NCBI GenBank assembly: GCA_947648905.1
Contig: CANSPP010000003.1
Location: 1 to 64,000, forward strand
Origin: an uncultured Clostridium sp.
Lineage (GTDB): Bacteria > Bacillota > Clostridia > TANB77 > CAG-508
Length of the DNA: 64,000 nucleotides
Reading direction: 5' to 3'
The notes below the pieces were generated by a model that saw nothing but the letters and a program-made list of their open reading frames with translations, was not told the DNA's origin and did not search any database. Numbering within the stretch: position 1 is the stretch's first letter; each line of letters begins with the position of its first letter. Shown here in pieces: positions 29,953 to 38,700 of this stretch. A program made the translations under genes and the position numbers.

Positions 29953-30098
29953 AAAACTCACTCCTTAACTGTTAAATTTTTCTGCTATAGTATATCACTC
30001 TTTTTCTAATTTTTAAAGTTTTTTTCAGGAATTATTTTACTTTTTTTGTAAGTTGTGATATAATCCAAAAAAAGAAAGCAAAGTAAGGAGTGCTATTT

Positions 30099-30638
30099 AT
30101 GAGTTCAAATTCAAATAATGCTACTACTTTGGCAGAAAATAAGGTTTTAATCTTATATATATTAAATCTAATAGACACCGATTTTAAACAAGATGATTTG
30201 TTTAAAATTATAACATCTATAAACAATATTAACTATTTCTATTTTAAACAAGTATTAACAGATTTAATTGATTCAAAGCTAGTAGGAACATATACAAAAG
30301 AAGAAGAACAAGTTGTCAGAATAACTTCTGAAGGAAAAAATGCATATATTCTTACAAAAGACGTATTACCAGGACTTATGAAATTAAAAGCAGATAATAT
30401 TTTTGAGAAAGAATTTGCTTTAATTGAAGAAGAGTCTTCTATTATTGCTGAATTTATTCCAAAAAATGAAAATGATTATACTATAAAATGTAAAATTGTA
30501 GAAAATAATGAAACAATTTTTGAAGTTAGAACTTTCGCTGGTTCTCGCGAAAGAGCAAAACGTATTGTAGATAACTGGAACAAGAATGCAAAAGCTATTT
30601 ATCCAGAAATATTAAATTTATTATTAAAAGATAACTAA
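30099..30638 (+). CDS. DUF4364 family protein
   Basis: 179 aa from ATG 30099 (TAAGGAG upstream). The N-terminal half resembles a winged helix (NKVLILYILNLIDTDFKQDD ... LIDSKLVGTY); the C-terminal half is alpha/beta with FEVRTFAGSRERAKRIVDNW. This organisation matches the clostridial DUF4364 family, of unknown function and probably DNA-binding. Divergent from ldh. Confidence 0.75.
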   Translation: MSSNSNNATTLAENKVLILYILNLIDTDFKQDDLFKIITSINNINYFYFKQVLTDLIDSKLVGTYTKEEEQVVRITSEGKNAYILTKDVLPGLMKLKADNIFEKEFALIEEESSIIAEFIPKNENDYTIKCKIVENNETIFEVRTFAGSRERAKRIVDNWNKNAKAIYPEILNLLLKDN

Positions 30639-30639
30639 A

Positions 30640-30664
30640 AACCGCAAAATAATTGCGGTTTTTT
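30640..30664. terminator. Intrinsic terminator after the DUF4364 gene
   Basis: AACCGCAA / TTGCGGTT stem, 5-nt loop, TTTTTT on the plus strand and AAAA on the other side, so it also serves the convergent peptidase gene. Confidence 0.9.
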
Positions 30665-30665
30665 A

Positions 30666-31355
30666 CTATCTTATAATACAAATTAAAGAGAATACCAAGA
30701 CCTTAATCATAATATTCAAGAAAAAACTATAATTAACACACTTAATACCAACTTGATTAATCTTATCAAATCCAGCAACAATACTTTTAACTTCTTGCTC
30801 AGTAGAAATTTTAACCTCTTCCATATAATCTTTTGCTAAATATCTAGCCTTAATCATAGCATCATTTTCTAAATAAATCCTAACCACATAATAAATCAAA
30901 CTCAGAATCAAAAAAATTGTCAAAAACATCATTTTATATGGTAACACTTTAAATAATCCTAATATACAAATCACAATAAAATATAAAATGTATATATTTG
31001 AAAATATAAAATTAAACATCAAAATCTTTCTATCTTGAACTGAATGCAAGCATTCATGTGCAATAGTTTGTATTCTTGTATATGTATTACTTATATTTGC
31101 AATTGAAATTTTATCAGTAATTGCTATATATAAGCTAGCCTCACTATCTGTATTTTCCTCTATTTTAACTTTCCCATTATTTAATTTTTTCAAATAATAT
31201 TTACACATCTCTATATTTTTAGGATATTTTTTAGCTAGTTCATCTAGTTCTTTATCATCTGCTATATGCTTAATTTTTTTCTTATTATAATCAAATATGT
31301 ATCCTAAAACAAGGATACATATTATTGAAATCATTGCAATTATTATAAATTCCAT
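30666..31355 (-). CDS. Membrane-bound zinc metallopeptidase-like protein
   Basis: 229 aa from ATG 31355 (AAAGGAAG upstream; the open frame extends further without a ribosome site). One N-terminal helix, then an HECLH zinc motif (TIAHECLHSVQDR), a hydrophobic pair of helices and a basic/acidic C-terminal segment ending in another helix. The layout recalls the YugP-type membrane peptidases, but similarity is not strong. Last gene of the run starting at pdaA, with a repeat between it and ylbF. Confidence 0.6.
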   Translation of the reverse strand: MEFIIIAMISIICILVLGYIFDYNKKKIKHIADDKELDELAKKYPKNIEMCKYYLKKLNNGKVKIEENTDSEASLYIAITDKISIANISNTYTRIQTIAHECLHSVQDRKILMFNFIFSNIYILYFIVICILGLFKVLPYKMMFLTIFLILSLIYYVVRIYLENDAMIKARYLAKDYMEEVKISTEQEVKSIVAGFDKINQVGIKCVNYSFFLNIMIKVLVFSLICIIR

Positions 31356-31396
31356 TTTTCTTCCTTTCAAATAGATGTGTCCCAAATTGGACAAAA

Positions 31397-31426
31397 TGTC
31401 CAAAAGGAAACGTCCCCAATTGGACA
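31397..31426. repeat. 30-nt mini-palindrome, GGAAACGTCCCC type
   Basis: TGTCCA / TGGACA terminal inverted repeats around AAAGGAAACGTCCCCAAT. Same family as 45987-46017. It is preceded by a partial copy (CCCAAATTGGACA). Confidence 0.7.
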
Positions 31427-31434
31427 TTTGGACA

Positions 31435-31767
31435 TTACATAACGTCTCTAATCGCTTCGCCTATTATTTTATTTACATCTGCAATCATAACATTAAATTT
31501 TGTTTCCGCTTCAAAGAAGCTTTTTGCTTCACTGTTTTCAATTAATTCTGCATATAGTTCTTGCATTTTTTTATATTTTTCCTCATCATTTTTTCCTGTT
31601 TGCATCATTTCAATTTGAACTTCATATCTAAGTTTATCAAAATCCACCATTTTTTCTTTTATTGCTGTATTTAAATTTAATGTTTCTTTTGCCATTTTAT
31701 AATTTACGTATTCTTCTGATTGTTTTATTTCTTGTGCTAATCTGTTAGCTGTATCATAAATGTTCAT
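31435..31767 (-). CDS. YlbF/YmcA-family protein
   Basis: 110 aa all-helical protein; NIYDTANRLAQEIKQSEEY and the LNLNTAIKEKMVDFDKLRYE helix fit the Com_YlbF family. In Bacillus, YlbF and YmcA join YaaT in a complex that affects RNase Y and sporulation. Start has AAGGAG upstream. It follows the DUF3048 gene by 22 bp. Confidence 0.85.
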   Translation of the reverse strand: MNIYDTANRLAQEIKQSEEYVNYKMAKETLNLNTAIKEKMVDFDKLRYEVQIEMMQTGKNDEEKYKKMQELYAELIENSEAKSFFEAETKFNVMIADVNKIIGEAIRDVM

Positions 31768-31789
31768 TTTTGTTTTTCTCCTTATTCTT

Positions 31790-32878
31790 TTATGAATTTT
31801 GGTTTACATTTGTGCCTTCTGTTTTAGCAGGTGCTTCTATAACTACTTTTGCATCTGGCGCACAGATATTTACAAATGTGTTTCCATCGTTTACTTCTAT
31901 TATGTTTCCATCTAAGTCTTTATATACTGTTTTTTCGTCTCTTGCAGTTTTTTCACATTTTATTTTTATTGCTTTTCCATTTGTTATGTAATAGCCATCA
32001 AATGTTCCAATGTTTTTTAAGCCTTGTCTACCTTTGTTTTCACTATCTGTTAATGTATAGTTTTCACAGAATGTGATGATTATATTTTTTACTGTTATTC
32101 CTTCTTTTGTGTTTAGGTCTGTTTGTTGTTTATTTCTTGCATATCTTTCATATACTTTATTTTCTTCGTCATATACGTATTTTACAGTTTGTAAGTTAGA
32201 ATGTGGTATTGTTATGCTAACCGCGTCTTGCCCATTTTCCAAGTTTACTTCGTCTGTTACGTATTTTAAAACACTTTCTTCTGATGATGTTGTTTTATAT
32301 TTTTTATTTTTTGCTGATAGTAATAATTTCTCTGTGCTTGTCATTGCATTGTGTGGAGCTGCTTTTGATTTTGTTCTCCAGAATGTTGTTCCGTCTTCTG
32401 CTATTCCATTTATATCATCTATGCTAAATTTTTTTAAGTCGCTTTGTGCTTGTGGGCTTTGTCCAAAGTGTGTATATATTGCGTCATTTTCCATTACATA
32501 ATCTATAAAATAGTGTCTTGCACTTCTAACTGGTCCTATTTCGTCTAGTTCTTGGCCTTTAAATAGTGCCATTAGTCTTGTTTCTCCACCTTCAACTATT
32601 ATTTCATATACCATATATGCTTTTTGTATTCCAGCTTGTGGCCAAGCGTCTTGATGGTTGTCTATCATTACTGCTATTGGTCTATCATTTCCTTTAAATA
32701 TTTGTACTTCTTTTTCTTCTATTGCTGTAACTAAAACATCCTTTTCTTCGTTTGTTGCTACTTCTTCGTTATCCTTGTCTTTTACTATTTTGTATGCTAA
32801 CACTCCTCCTGCTACTATTACTAGTATTATCAATATTATAAATAGTGCTTTTGTTCCACCTTTTTCACTTGTTTTCAT
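31790..32878 (-). CDS. DUF3048 (YerB-like) membrane-anchored protein
   Basis: 362 aa. A transmembrane anchor at about residues 9-30 with no lipobox is followed by a DUF3048 N-domain (RPIAVMIDNHQDAWPQAGI, GPVRSARHYFIDYV, FGQSPQA) and C-domain. Such proteins are extracytoplasmic and of unknown function in Firmicutes. Located between ybeY and the ylbF-like gene. Confidence 0.85.
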   Translation of the reverse strand: MKTSEKGGTKALFIILIILVIVAGGVLAYKIVKDKDNEEVATNEEKDVLVTAIEEKEVQIFKGNDRPIAVMIDNHQDAWPQAGIQKAYMVYEIIVEGGETRLMALFKGQELDEIGPVRSARHYFIDYVMENDAIYTHFGQSPQAQSDLKKFSIDDINGIAEDGTTFWRTKSKAAPHNAMTSTEKLLLSAKNKKYKTTSSEESVLKYVTDEVNLENGQDAVSITIPHSNLQTVKYVYDEENKVYERYARNKQQTDLNTKEGITVKNIIITFCENYTLTDSENKGRQGLKNIGTFDGYYITNGKAIKIKCEKTARDEKTVYKDLDGNIIEVNDGNTFVNICAPDAKVVIEAPAKTEGTNVNQNS

Positions 32879-32888
32879 CTTTTCTCTC

Positions 32889-33362
32889 CTAATCTCTTTT
32901 TATTTCCAAATCATTTAGAATTTTTTCTTCTTTTGGTCTCATTTGTTTTTTGTCTTCTTCTTTTATGTGGTCATAACCCATTAGGTGATAAAATCCATGT
33001 ACTATCATATAGCTTAGTTCTCTTTCAAAGCTGTGTTCATATTCTTTTGCTTGTTCTTCTACTTTTTCTATTGATATTATGATATCTCCTAAAACGTCTG
33101 GATATTTAAAATCTTTATTTTTTATTTTTTCTTCTAGCTCGTCTTTTTCGAACATAGGAAATGAAAGAACATCGGTTGCTCTTTCTATATTTCTATATTC
33201 TTTATTGATTTCTTTTATATTGTCTGGATTTGTTAATGTAATCGTTATGTATAATTTTGAGTCTAACATTTTTTCTTCTTTAAAACATTGCTCTAAAACT
33301 CTTTTTATTATTTTTTCATATTCTTCTTTTTCTTCTATTTCTTTATAAATTATTTCAAACAT
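32889..33362 (-). CDS. ybeY: rRNA maturation endonuclease YbeY
   Basis: 157 aa. The zinc site HGFYHLMGYDH (three His) is diagnostic. YbeY acts in 16S 3'-end maturation and ribosome quality control. In Bacillus it follows phoH after yqfD; here a 403-codon gene of unknown function takes the place of phoH. Confidence 0.93.
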   Translation of the reverse strand: MFEIIYKEIEEKEEYEKIIKRVLEQCFKEEKMLDSKLYITITLTNPDNIKEINKEYRNIERATDVLSFPMFEKDELEEKIKNKDFKYPDVLGDIIISIEKVEEQAKEYEHSFERELSYMIVHGFYHLMGYDHIKEEDKKQMRPKEEKILNDLEIKRD

Positions 33363-33395
33363 TACGTTGTCCCTTTGCTTTATAATTTTATAGCA

Positions 33396-34607
33396 TTATG
33401 CTACATCTTCTTTTATTGCTTTTTTATATTTTCCTTCTGATTTATAAGTATTTCTTAATTCTCTTATTGCTCCATAATCTACTAATTTTCTTTTATAGTA
33501 TTTTTCAAGTTTGCTATAATCAATTTTTCCTTGTCTTAATTTTTTCAAATCATCTTTTATAAATAGTATTTCTTTTTGTTTTATATATTCTATGAAGTCT
33601 TTTTCTTTTAATTTTGATATTTCTTTGTATTTACTCCAGAATTTTTTATATTCTTCTCTTTGTTTTGGTGATTCCCAATATACTTTTGTTGATAATAATT
33701 TTATGTTGTAGTCTTCTATTAGATTTATTAACATTGAATATGTTTTTTCTCTTTTTACTGCAATTTTTGTGTCTTGCACTAAATTTCTTGCATCTCTTAA
33801 TAATTTTTCATAACATTGCTCAGCTACTATTAATGGTAGGCTGTGTGTAAATAATTTTCTACTTATTCCTAGTAAAATCATATTTTTTTCAATGCTATCT
33901 TTTGTGTCTAATTTTCCAACTGCATAAGATTCGTATTTTTCGTAATCTGCTATTATTTCTTTTATGTTATCTCCATATCCTATTTCTATTTTTAGTGCTA
34001 ATATGTTTTGTATGTAATCTTCTAGTGTATAAAAGATTTTAGTGTATATCCATTCTTTTGTAGAATCATATACATTTGTTGTGTCTGCTACTTTTATTGA
34101 ATAGTTTTTCAAAATAGCTTTGTATAGTGAATCCATCTTTGAAATGTAAAATTGATTATATCTTTCTTTTAATTTTTCTTTTGTTCCTTCTTTTATCCCT
34201 TCATAGTCTAAATCTATTAAGTATTTTTGTTTTCTATTTTTATATTCAATAAATTCATTTTCTTTTAGGCTTGTTACTTCGTAATATTTTGACATTGCAT
34301 TTTTTTCAAATTCTGATGCTGTTCCGTTTCTTACTTTTTTATATATTGAGTCCATTACATATTTATCTAAAGCATCTAAATATGCCTCATATGCTATATC
34401 ATATTTTTTCTCAAGTAGCTCTCTATCATAATTTGTGTCTTCTTGTTTATAGTTTTCAAATGCTTTTATTATGTTATTTCTTTTAATCGAAATTAACATT
34501 CCATTAATTCCTATTTTTGTTGGTATTAGTATTTTGGTTAAGGTATTTGTGATTTTATTAAAAAATGTTTTGTCTGCTCCTGTTATTCTAAGACTTCTTT
34601 CTTCCAT
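33396..34607 (-). CDS. Unknown helical protein in the sporulation/ybeY cluster
   Basis: 403 aa, strongly charged and helical throughout (many Lys, Glu, Tyr), with no transmembrane segment and no recognisable motif. The start has AAGGGATG upstream. It sits exactly where phoH is found in yqfD-phoH-ybeY operons, but shows no P-loop and is not PhoH. Function unknown; co-transcription with yqfD (13 bp gap) suggests a host role. Confidence 0.6.
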   Translation of the reverse strand: MEERSLRITGADKTFFNKITNTLTKILIPTKIGINGMLISIKRNNIIKAFENYKQEDTNYDRELLEKKYDIAYEAYLDALDKYVMDSIYKKVRNGTASEFEKNAMSKYYEVTSLKENEFIEYKNRKQKYLIDLDYEGIKEGTKEKLKERYNQFYISKMDSLYKAILKNYSIKVADTTNVYDSTKEWIYTKIFYTLEDYIQNILALKIEIGYGDNIKEIIADYEKYESYAVGKLDTKDSIEKNMILLGISRKLFTHSLPLIVAEQCYEKLLRDARNLVQDTKIAVKREKTYSMLINLIEDYNIKLLSTKVYWESPKQREEYKKFWSKYKEISKLKEKDFIEYIKQKEILFIKDDLKKLRQGKIDYSKLEKYYKRKLVDYGAIRELRNTYKSEGKYKKAIKEDVA

Positions 34608-34620
34608 TTATATCATCCCT

Positions 34621-35805
34621 TCAAAATATGATTTTCTCATTTGTCCCTATGTTTTCAAGTACTTCATATGTAACAAAAATTTCTACTCCATCTTCTTTTT
34701 CGTATGTGTTGATATTTTTGTTTACTATTTTTTCTTTATTTTCAATTTCTTCGTCTAATTGTTTTTGTAGTTCTTCTATCCCTATGCTTTTAGCTTCTTC
34801 TAAATTGTATTTTTTTGTTATTTCTTCTTGCTCTTTATTTGTTGTTTTCATTATCGAAATTGGTAAATAAAAGTCCGAAAATATTCTAAATTTACTTTCT
34901 GCGTTTATTGTATCATAAATTTCAAATTTTGAAAGCTTTTTTGACAAATTTATTACAAAATTATTTATTTTTATTGCATATTTGTTTTCAATTTTGCCTG
35001 TTTCCCTTTTTTCCGTAGTATCATATAGAATTTTTTTGCTTTTTGTATACCATATTTTAGCTTCTATTTCTCCTTTTGCATGTACATACCTAACTCCTGT
35101 AAATTTACCTTCCATCCAACCATTTATCAGTGTATCCCCTGCCTTTATTGTATCTCCTACTTTTACATTTGCAGTACCACTTTGAGCATTTATTTTAGTT
35201 ATAATTCCCGCTTTATCTGACACAATACTACAATACTCATTTTCATCTATTATATCAGGTTTTTCTTGTGCCTTTACTAATTTTACAATTGCGTTTGTCC
35301 CTTTCAGCTCTATCCCCATCCAAGCAATATCATTTCTTTCAAGTCTTATCTTATTTATTATTTCTTTTGTATTTACTTTGTTTTTTAATACTCCTGTTTT
35401 TAATCCTGCATTTTCTATATCTTGTGCAATATTTTCCAATTCATTATTATTTTCTTCTACTATATCCACATTCCATACAAAATTTGACGATAACCCAATT
35501 AATATTATCATAATTAGTAATAATACTAGGAAAATCTTTCTTTTCTTATATTTATGTAGCAAAAACGGAAATCCTTTTTTGCTTTTTATTTTTGCTTTAC
35601 ATTGTGTCTTTTTTGCAATTCTGCAGATATCTTTAAATTCTCCTATTCCTACATTTAAATATAATTGTACATCTTTATTTCTTTTCAAATTCCATATTGT
35701 TATTTTTTTAGCTTTACATATGTTGATAAATCTTTCTATATAATATCCTTCTACAGATATCCTTAGATATCCTCGCAAATAACTTAATAATATTTTTATA
35801 AACAT
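34621..35805 (-). CDS. yqfD: Sporulation protein YqfD
   Basis: 394 aa. One transmembrane helix (about residues 91-110) separates a short N-terminal domain from a large extracytoplasmic part containing KVGDTIKAGDTLINGWM, typical of YqfD. Its Bacillus counterpart is a sigma-E mother-cell protein needed for sporulation. It follows yqfC by 11 bp. Confidence 0.85.
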   Translation of the reverse strand: MFIKILLSYLRGYLRISVEGYYIERFINICKAKKITIWNLKRNKDVQLYLNVGIGEFKDICRIAKKTQCKAKIKSKKGFPFLLHKYKKRKIFLVLLLIMIILIGLSSNFVWNVDIVEENNNELENIAQDIENAGLKTGVLKNKVNTKEIINKIRLERNDIAWMGIELKGTNAIVKLVKAQEKPDIIDENEYCSIVSDKAGIITKINAQSGTANVKVGDTIKAGDTLINGWMEGKFTGVRYVHAKGEIEAKIWYTKSKKILYDTTEKRETGKIENKYAIKINNFVINLSKKLSKFEIYDTINAESKFRIFSDFYLPISIMKTTNKEQEEITKKYNLEEAKSIGIEELQKQLDEEIENKEKIVNKNINTYEKEDGVEIFVTYEVLENIGTNEKIIF

Positions 35806-35816
35806 TACTTTCTCCT

Positions 35817-36098
35817 TTAACCTTCGTCTACTGTTCTTTCTATATCCATACTTTCTATTTTTCCTTTTACTTTTATGTCGTCATTTGTCATATTTTCTAG
35901 AGTTAAACCATATCCATTTATATTTATTATGCCTATGTGGGTATTTATCCTTACGTAAAATTCTTCATATTCTAATATTCCTTTATAATTTTCCACTATA
36001 AGCTCATCAAATCCTGTAATTATTAGTTTAGGCACATTTGAGTATACCTCTTTTGGCAATTCTAATAGCCTATCCAATCTATTATTATTTTTCTTCAT
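35817..36098 (-). CDS. yqfC: Sporulation protein YqfC
   Basis: 93 aa, the usual length. LDRLLELPKEVYSNVPKLII and the GYGLTLENMTNDDIKVKG segment match YqfC. Pairs with yqfD. AAGGAAGTCAA precedes the ATG. Confidence 0.85.
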   Translation of the reverse strand: MKKNNNRLDRLLELPKEVYSNVPKLIITGFDELIVENYKGILEYEEFYVRINTHIGIININGYGLTLENMTNDDIKVKGKIESMDIERTVDEG

Positions 36099-36112
36099 TT
36101 GACTTCCTTTCC

Positions 36113-36916
36113 TTACTTTTCAAATTCATCTAAAGATTTAAATTCATATCCCATATTTTTTGCTTCTTTTATAACACTATCTAATATATTTGTATTTGTT
36201 TTTGAATTTCCGTGTAGCAACATTATTTCTCCATTATGTAAGTTGTCTAATATCTTCTTTTTGGACTTTTCTTCATCTGGCTGTTTGTCTTCATTCCAGT
36301 CTTCATACGCAAATGACCACATTACTGTTTTATATCCTAATTTATTTGTCTCATTTAATGTTCTTTCGCTAAATTCTCCTTTTGGTGGTCTTATGTATTT
36401 CATCTCATATCCAAATTTTTCTTGTATTGTTTGGTGTAATTTCATTACTTCTGAATTTATTTGCTCTTCATTTAAATCTGGCATACTTTTATGGTTTACA
36501 GTATGATTTCCCACTATATGCCCCTCTTCTATCATTTGCTTTACTAAATTTTCTTGTGTATTAATAAAGTGTGCTGTTAGAAAAAAAGTTGCCTTCACAT
36601 CATTAGATTTTAATGTTTCTAATATTTTTGGTGTATATCCTGCTTCATAACCTTCATCAAATGTTAGATAAATATATTTTTTATCTGAATTTCCTAAACA
36701 TATCCCATTATTTGCTTCTAAAACTTGTTTATTTTTTGCACCTACATCTGGTTGGTCATGATTATCGTTTCTTTTTATTCCCCAGCCTATTTTTTTATTG
36801 CTTAATGCTTCACTGTTTGTACTTACTGTATTTTCATTGTTTTGCATTGAAACTACTGATAATGAAAATATCCCTATTATTAATAGAAATATGGTTACAA
36901 TTTTTATTTTTTGCAT
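36113..36916 (-). CDS. pdaA: PdaA-type peptidoglycan deacetylase
   Basis: 267 aa. Membrane anchor/signal at residues about 5-24, then an NodB-type deacetylase fold: LTFDEGYEAGYTPKIL (catalytic Asp), GNHTVNHKSMP (metal His pair), RPPKGEFSERT and IMLLHGNSKTN. The TFDEGYE signature is specific to PdaA enzymes, which deacetylate muramic acid while the spore-cortex delta-lactam is formed. First gene of the run to 30666. Confidence 0.9.
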   Translation of the reverse strand: MQKIKIVTIFLLIIGIFSLSVVSMQNNENTVSTNSEALSNKKIGWGIKRNDNHDQPDVGAKNKQVLEANNGICLGNSDKKYIYLTFDEGYEAGYTPKILETLKSNDVKATFFLTAHFINTQENLVKQMIEEGHIVGNHTVNHKSMPDLNEEQINSEVMKLHQTIQEKFGYEMKYIRPPKGEFSERTLNETNKLGYKTVMWSFAYEDWNEDKQPDEEKSKKKILDNLHNGEIMLLHGNSKTNTNILDSVIKEAKNMGYEFKSLDEFEK

Positions 36917-37004
36917 TTTTATGCCCCTTTCTTTTGGTTCTATTTTTGTCTTTATAAATTATATTTAGTTTTCAATCAATATATGTTTAATTTTTTAAAT
37001 CCTA

Positions 37005-37133
37005 TTGACAAGAAGCGAATTTTGGATTATATTATTATATGCACTGGAAAAATAAGGTAATTTTTCTAATTTTGTCGAATTACCCTTTTTCCTGTCTTTT
37101 TATATTCGTTTTTAAAGAAGGAGAGGAAATTAT
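37005..37133 (+). promoter_or_regulatory. Promoter and hairpin leader of LytTR regulator 1
   Basis: TTGACA (37005-37010), 17-nt spacer, TATATT (37028-37033). The leader then forms GGAAAAA..GGTAATT / AATTACC..TTTTTCC (37046-37092), followed by TGTCTTTTT, like an intrinsic terminator. The same arrangement precedes the paralogue at 40032. Confidence 0.75.
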
Positions 37134-37850
37134 ATGTTGAATTTTGCTTTATGCGATGACAATTTAAAGCTTTTAGATAGACTAGAAAAAATGTTAGAAA
37201 ATATTTTTACTAAAAATAACTTTGAAGCAACTGTATCTTATAAATCCACAGATACAACTAATATGCTTGATTTTGTCAGCAATAACAAAGTTGATGTAAT
37301 AATGTTAGATATTAATTTAAAATGCAATAAATCTGGATTAGATTTAGCAGAAGCAATTAGAAAAATCAATAAAGATTGTTACATAATATTTACTACTGCT
37401 CACTTAGAATATGCTATGATTGCTTATAAATTCAAAACTTTTGATTATTTAGCAAAACCTATCACCTATGATAGACTAGAAGAAACTATATTAAGACTTT
37501 TTGATGATATTAACGGTACTCCTAAAAGATATATTAAACTTGATAACAAAAACACTCTTGTGGACGCTTCTGAAGTTCACTTTATAAAAAGAGATGGTAT
37601 GAAACTTGTTTTCCATACCTCTTGCCGTGATTATGAGATTTATAGTTCTTTTAATAAATTTCAAGATAGATTACCTGATTCTTATAAAAGATGTCACAAA
37701 TCTTGTATCGCCAATGTATCACAAATCGTAGATGTTGAACCAGTATCTGGTACCATTACTTTTAAAGATGGTAGTTCTTGTGATATTGGTCCAAAATATA
37801 AATCAGAATTAATGGAAGTCCTTGCAGAAACTTCGCAAGTATTAATATAA
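37134..37850 (+). CDS. LytTR-family response regulator (orphan)
   Basis: 238 aa. Receiver domain 1-120 with the phospho-Asp in IMLDINLKCNK; LytTR DNA-binding domain about 132-235 (FIKRDGMKLVFHTSCRDYEI, SYKRCHKSCIANVSQIVDVE). About four fifths of residues match the regulator at 40032, so the two are recent paralogues. No kinase follows: a terminator closes the gene. It may respond to the kinase at 40729 or be a leftover of a duplicated agr locus. Confidence 0.9.
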   Translation: MLNFALCDDNLKLLDRLEKMLENIFTKNNFEATVSYKSTDTTNMLDFVSNNKVDVIMLDINLKCNKSGLDLAEAIRKINKDCYIIFTTAHLEYAMIAYKFKTFDYLAKPITYDRLEETILRLFDDINGTPKRYIKLDNKNTLVDASEVHFIKRDGMKLVFHTSCRDYEIYSSFNKFQDRLPDSYKRCHKSCIANVSQIVDVEPVSGTITFKDGSSCDIGPKYKSELMEVLAETSQVLI

Positions 37851-37858
37851 AAACAAGA

Positions 37859-37886
37859 AAAAGCCTAGATTAATCTAGACTTTTTC
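37859..37886. terminator. Terminator after LytTR regulator 1
   Basis: AAAAAGCCTAGA-TTAA-TCTAGACTTTTT hairpin with one mismatch, U-runs on both strands. Confidence 0.85.
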
Positions 37887-37949
37887 TTTGTTAATTAGGA
37901 AAAGATATATTAATATCTTTTCTGTGAAATCTTTTTTACTTTCCTGGAC

Positions 37950-38159
37950 TTAGTTAGCTAATTTTTTAATTTTAGCATAAATCTCTTGAACCTTGTCGGC
38001 ATCAACAGCCGACTTAGGCTCATCCAGGATAGCAGAAGCTTCTGCAAAAAGAGAATAAATTTCTTTTGCATTTTCTAAATAGTTTATTTCACATCCAGCT
38101 GGTGGATATGAATTGCAAAATTTATTTATTTCTTTTCGCATTTCTTCATACATATCCAT
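37950..38159 (-). CDS. Small hypothetical protein
   Basis: 69 aa; ATG 38159 behind AGGAGGGAATCTA. Helical, with AKEIYSLFAEASAILDEPKS in the middle and two Cys near the N-terminus. No family recognised. Third in a minus-strand set with 38225 and 38701, between the duplicated LytTR genes. Confidence 0.55.
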   Translation of the reverse strand: MDMYEEMRKEINKFCNSYPPAGCEINYLENAKEIYSLFAEASAILDEPKSAVDADKVQEIYAKIKKLAN

Positions 38160-38224
38160 TAGATTCCCTCCTATCTATTAACTATATATATTTTACCATT
38201 TTAGAAATTTTATGTCAAATTTCC

Positions 38225-38677
38225 TTATCTTTTTTTAAACATTTCTTTTATTTTACTTATAATTTTTTGCAAAATATTCTTATCTTTCACAACTATTAAA
38301 TCTTTCGGTTCCTCTGCCTGTTGTTTCTCTCTATTTGCAAATAAATTATTTGGATTATATTTATCTTTCTTTTTTAATTCTAATTCATATAATTCCTTCT
38401 TCTCGTTATCCTGTATTTGCTGTCTTTCAGCCTCATCTGCCCAATACTTTATATATAAATTTGCAATTAAAATTTGAGTCAAATGTGACACTTCTTGTTC
38501 TTCAAAGTCTAAATTTGCATCATATTTATATGTATAATTCTTATCCCTATTTTCTATATAATTTTTTAGTACATCTTTTGGAACTTTATTTAAATCTTCT
38601 CTTGGTATATTTCTTAAAATTTCTATTAACTCTGTATATGCTTTTGCATAATCTTCTTTTGTATACACCTTTTCCAT
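38225..38677 (-). CDS. Hypothetical protein
   Basis: 150 aa, ATG 38677 behind GAAGGAG. Highly charged and helical, with a basic C-terminus (ILQKIISKIKEMFKKR) that could be an amphipathic membrane tail. No family recognised. It starts 23 bp after the end of the shifted 38701 gene, as expected in an operon. Confidence 0.6.
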   Translation of the reverse strand: MEKVYTKEDYAKAYTELIEILRNIPREDLNKVPKDVLKNYIENRDKNYTYKYDANLDFEEQEVSHLTQILIANLYIKYWADEAERQQIQDNEKKELYELELKKKDKYNPNNLFANREKQQAEEPKDLIVVKDKNILQKIISKIKEMFKKR

Positions 38678-38700
38678 ATGCGTTTATCTCCTTCGACCTT

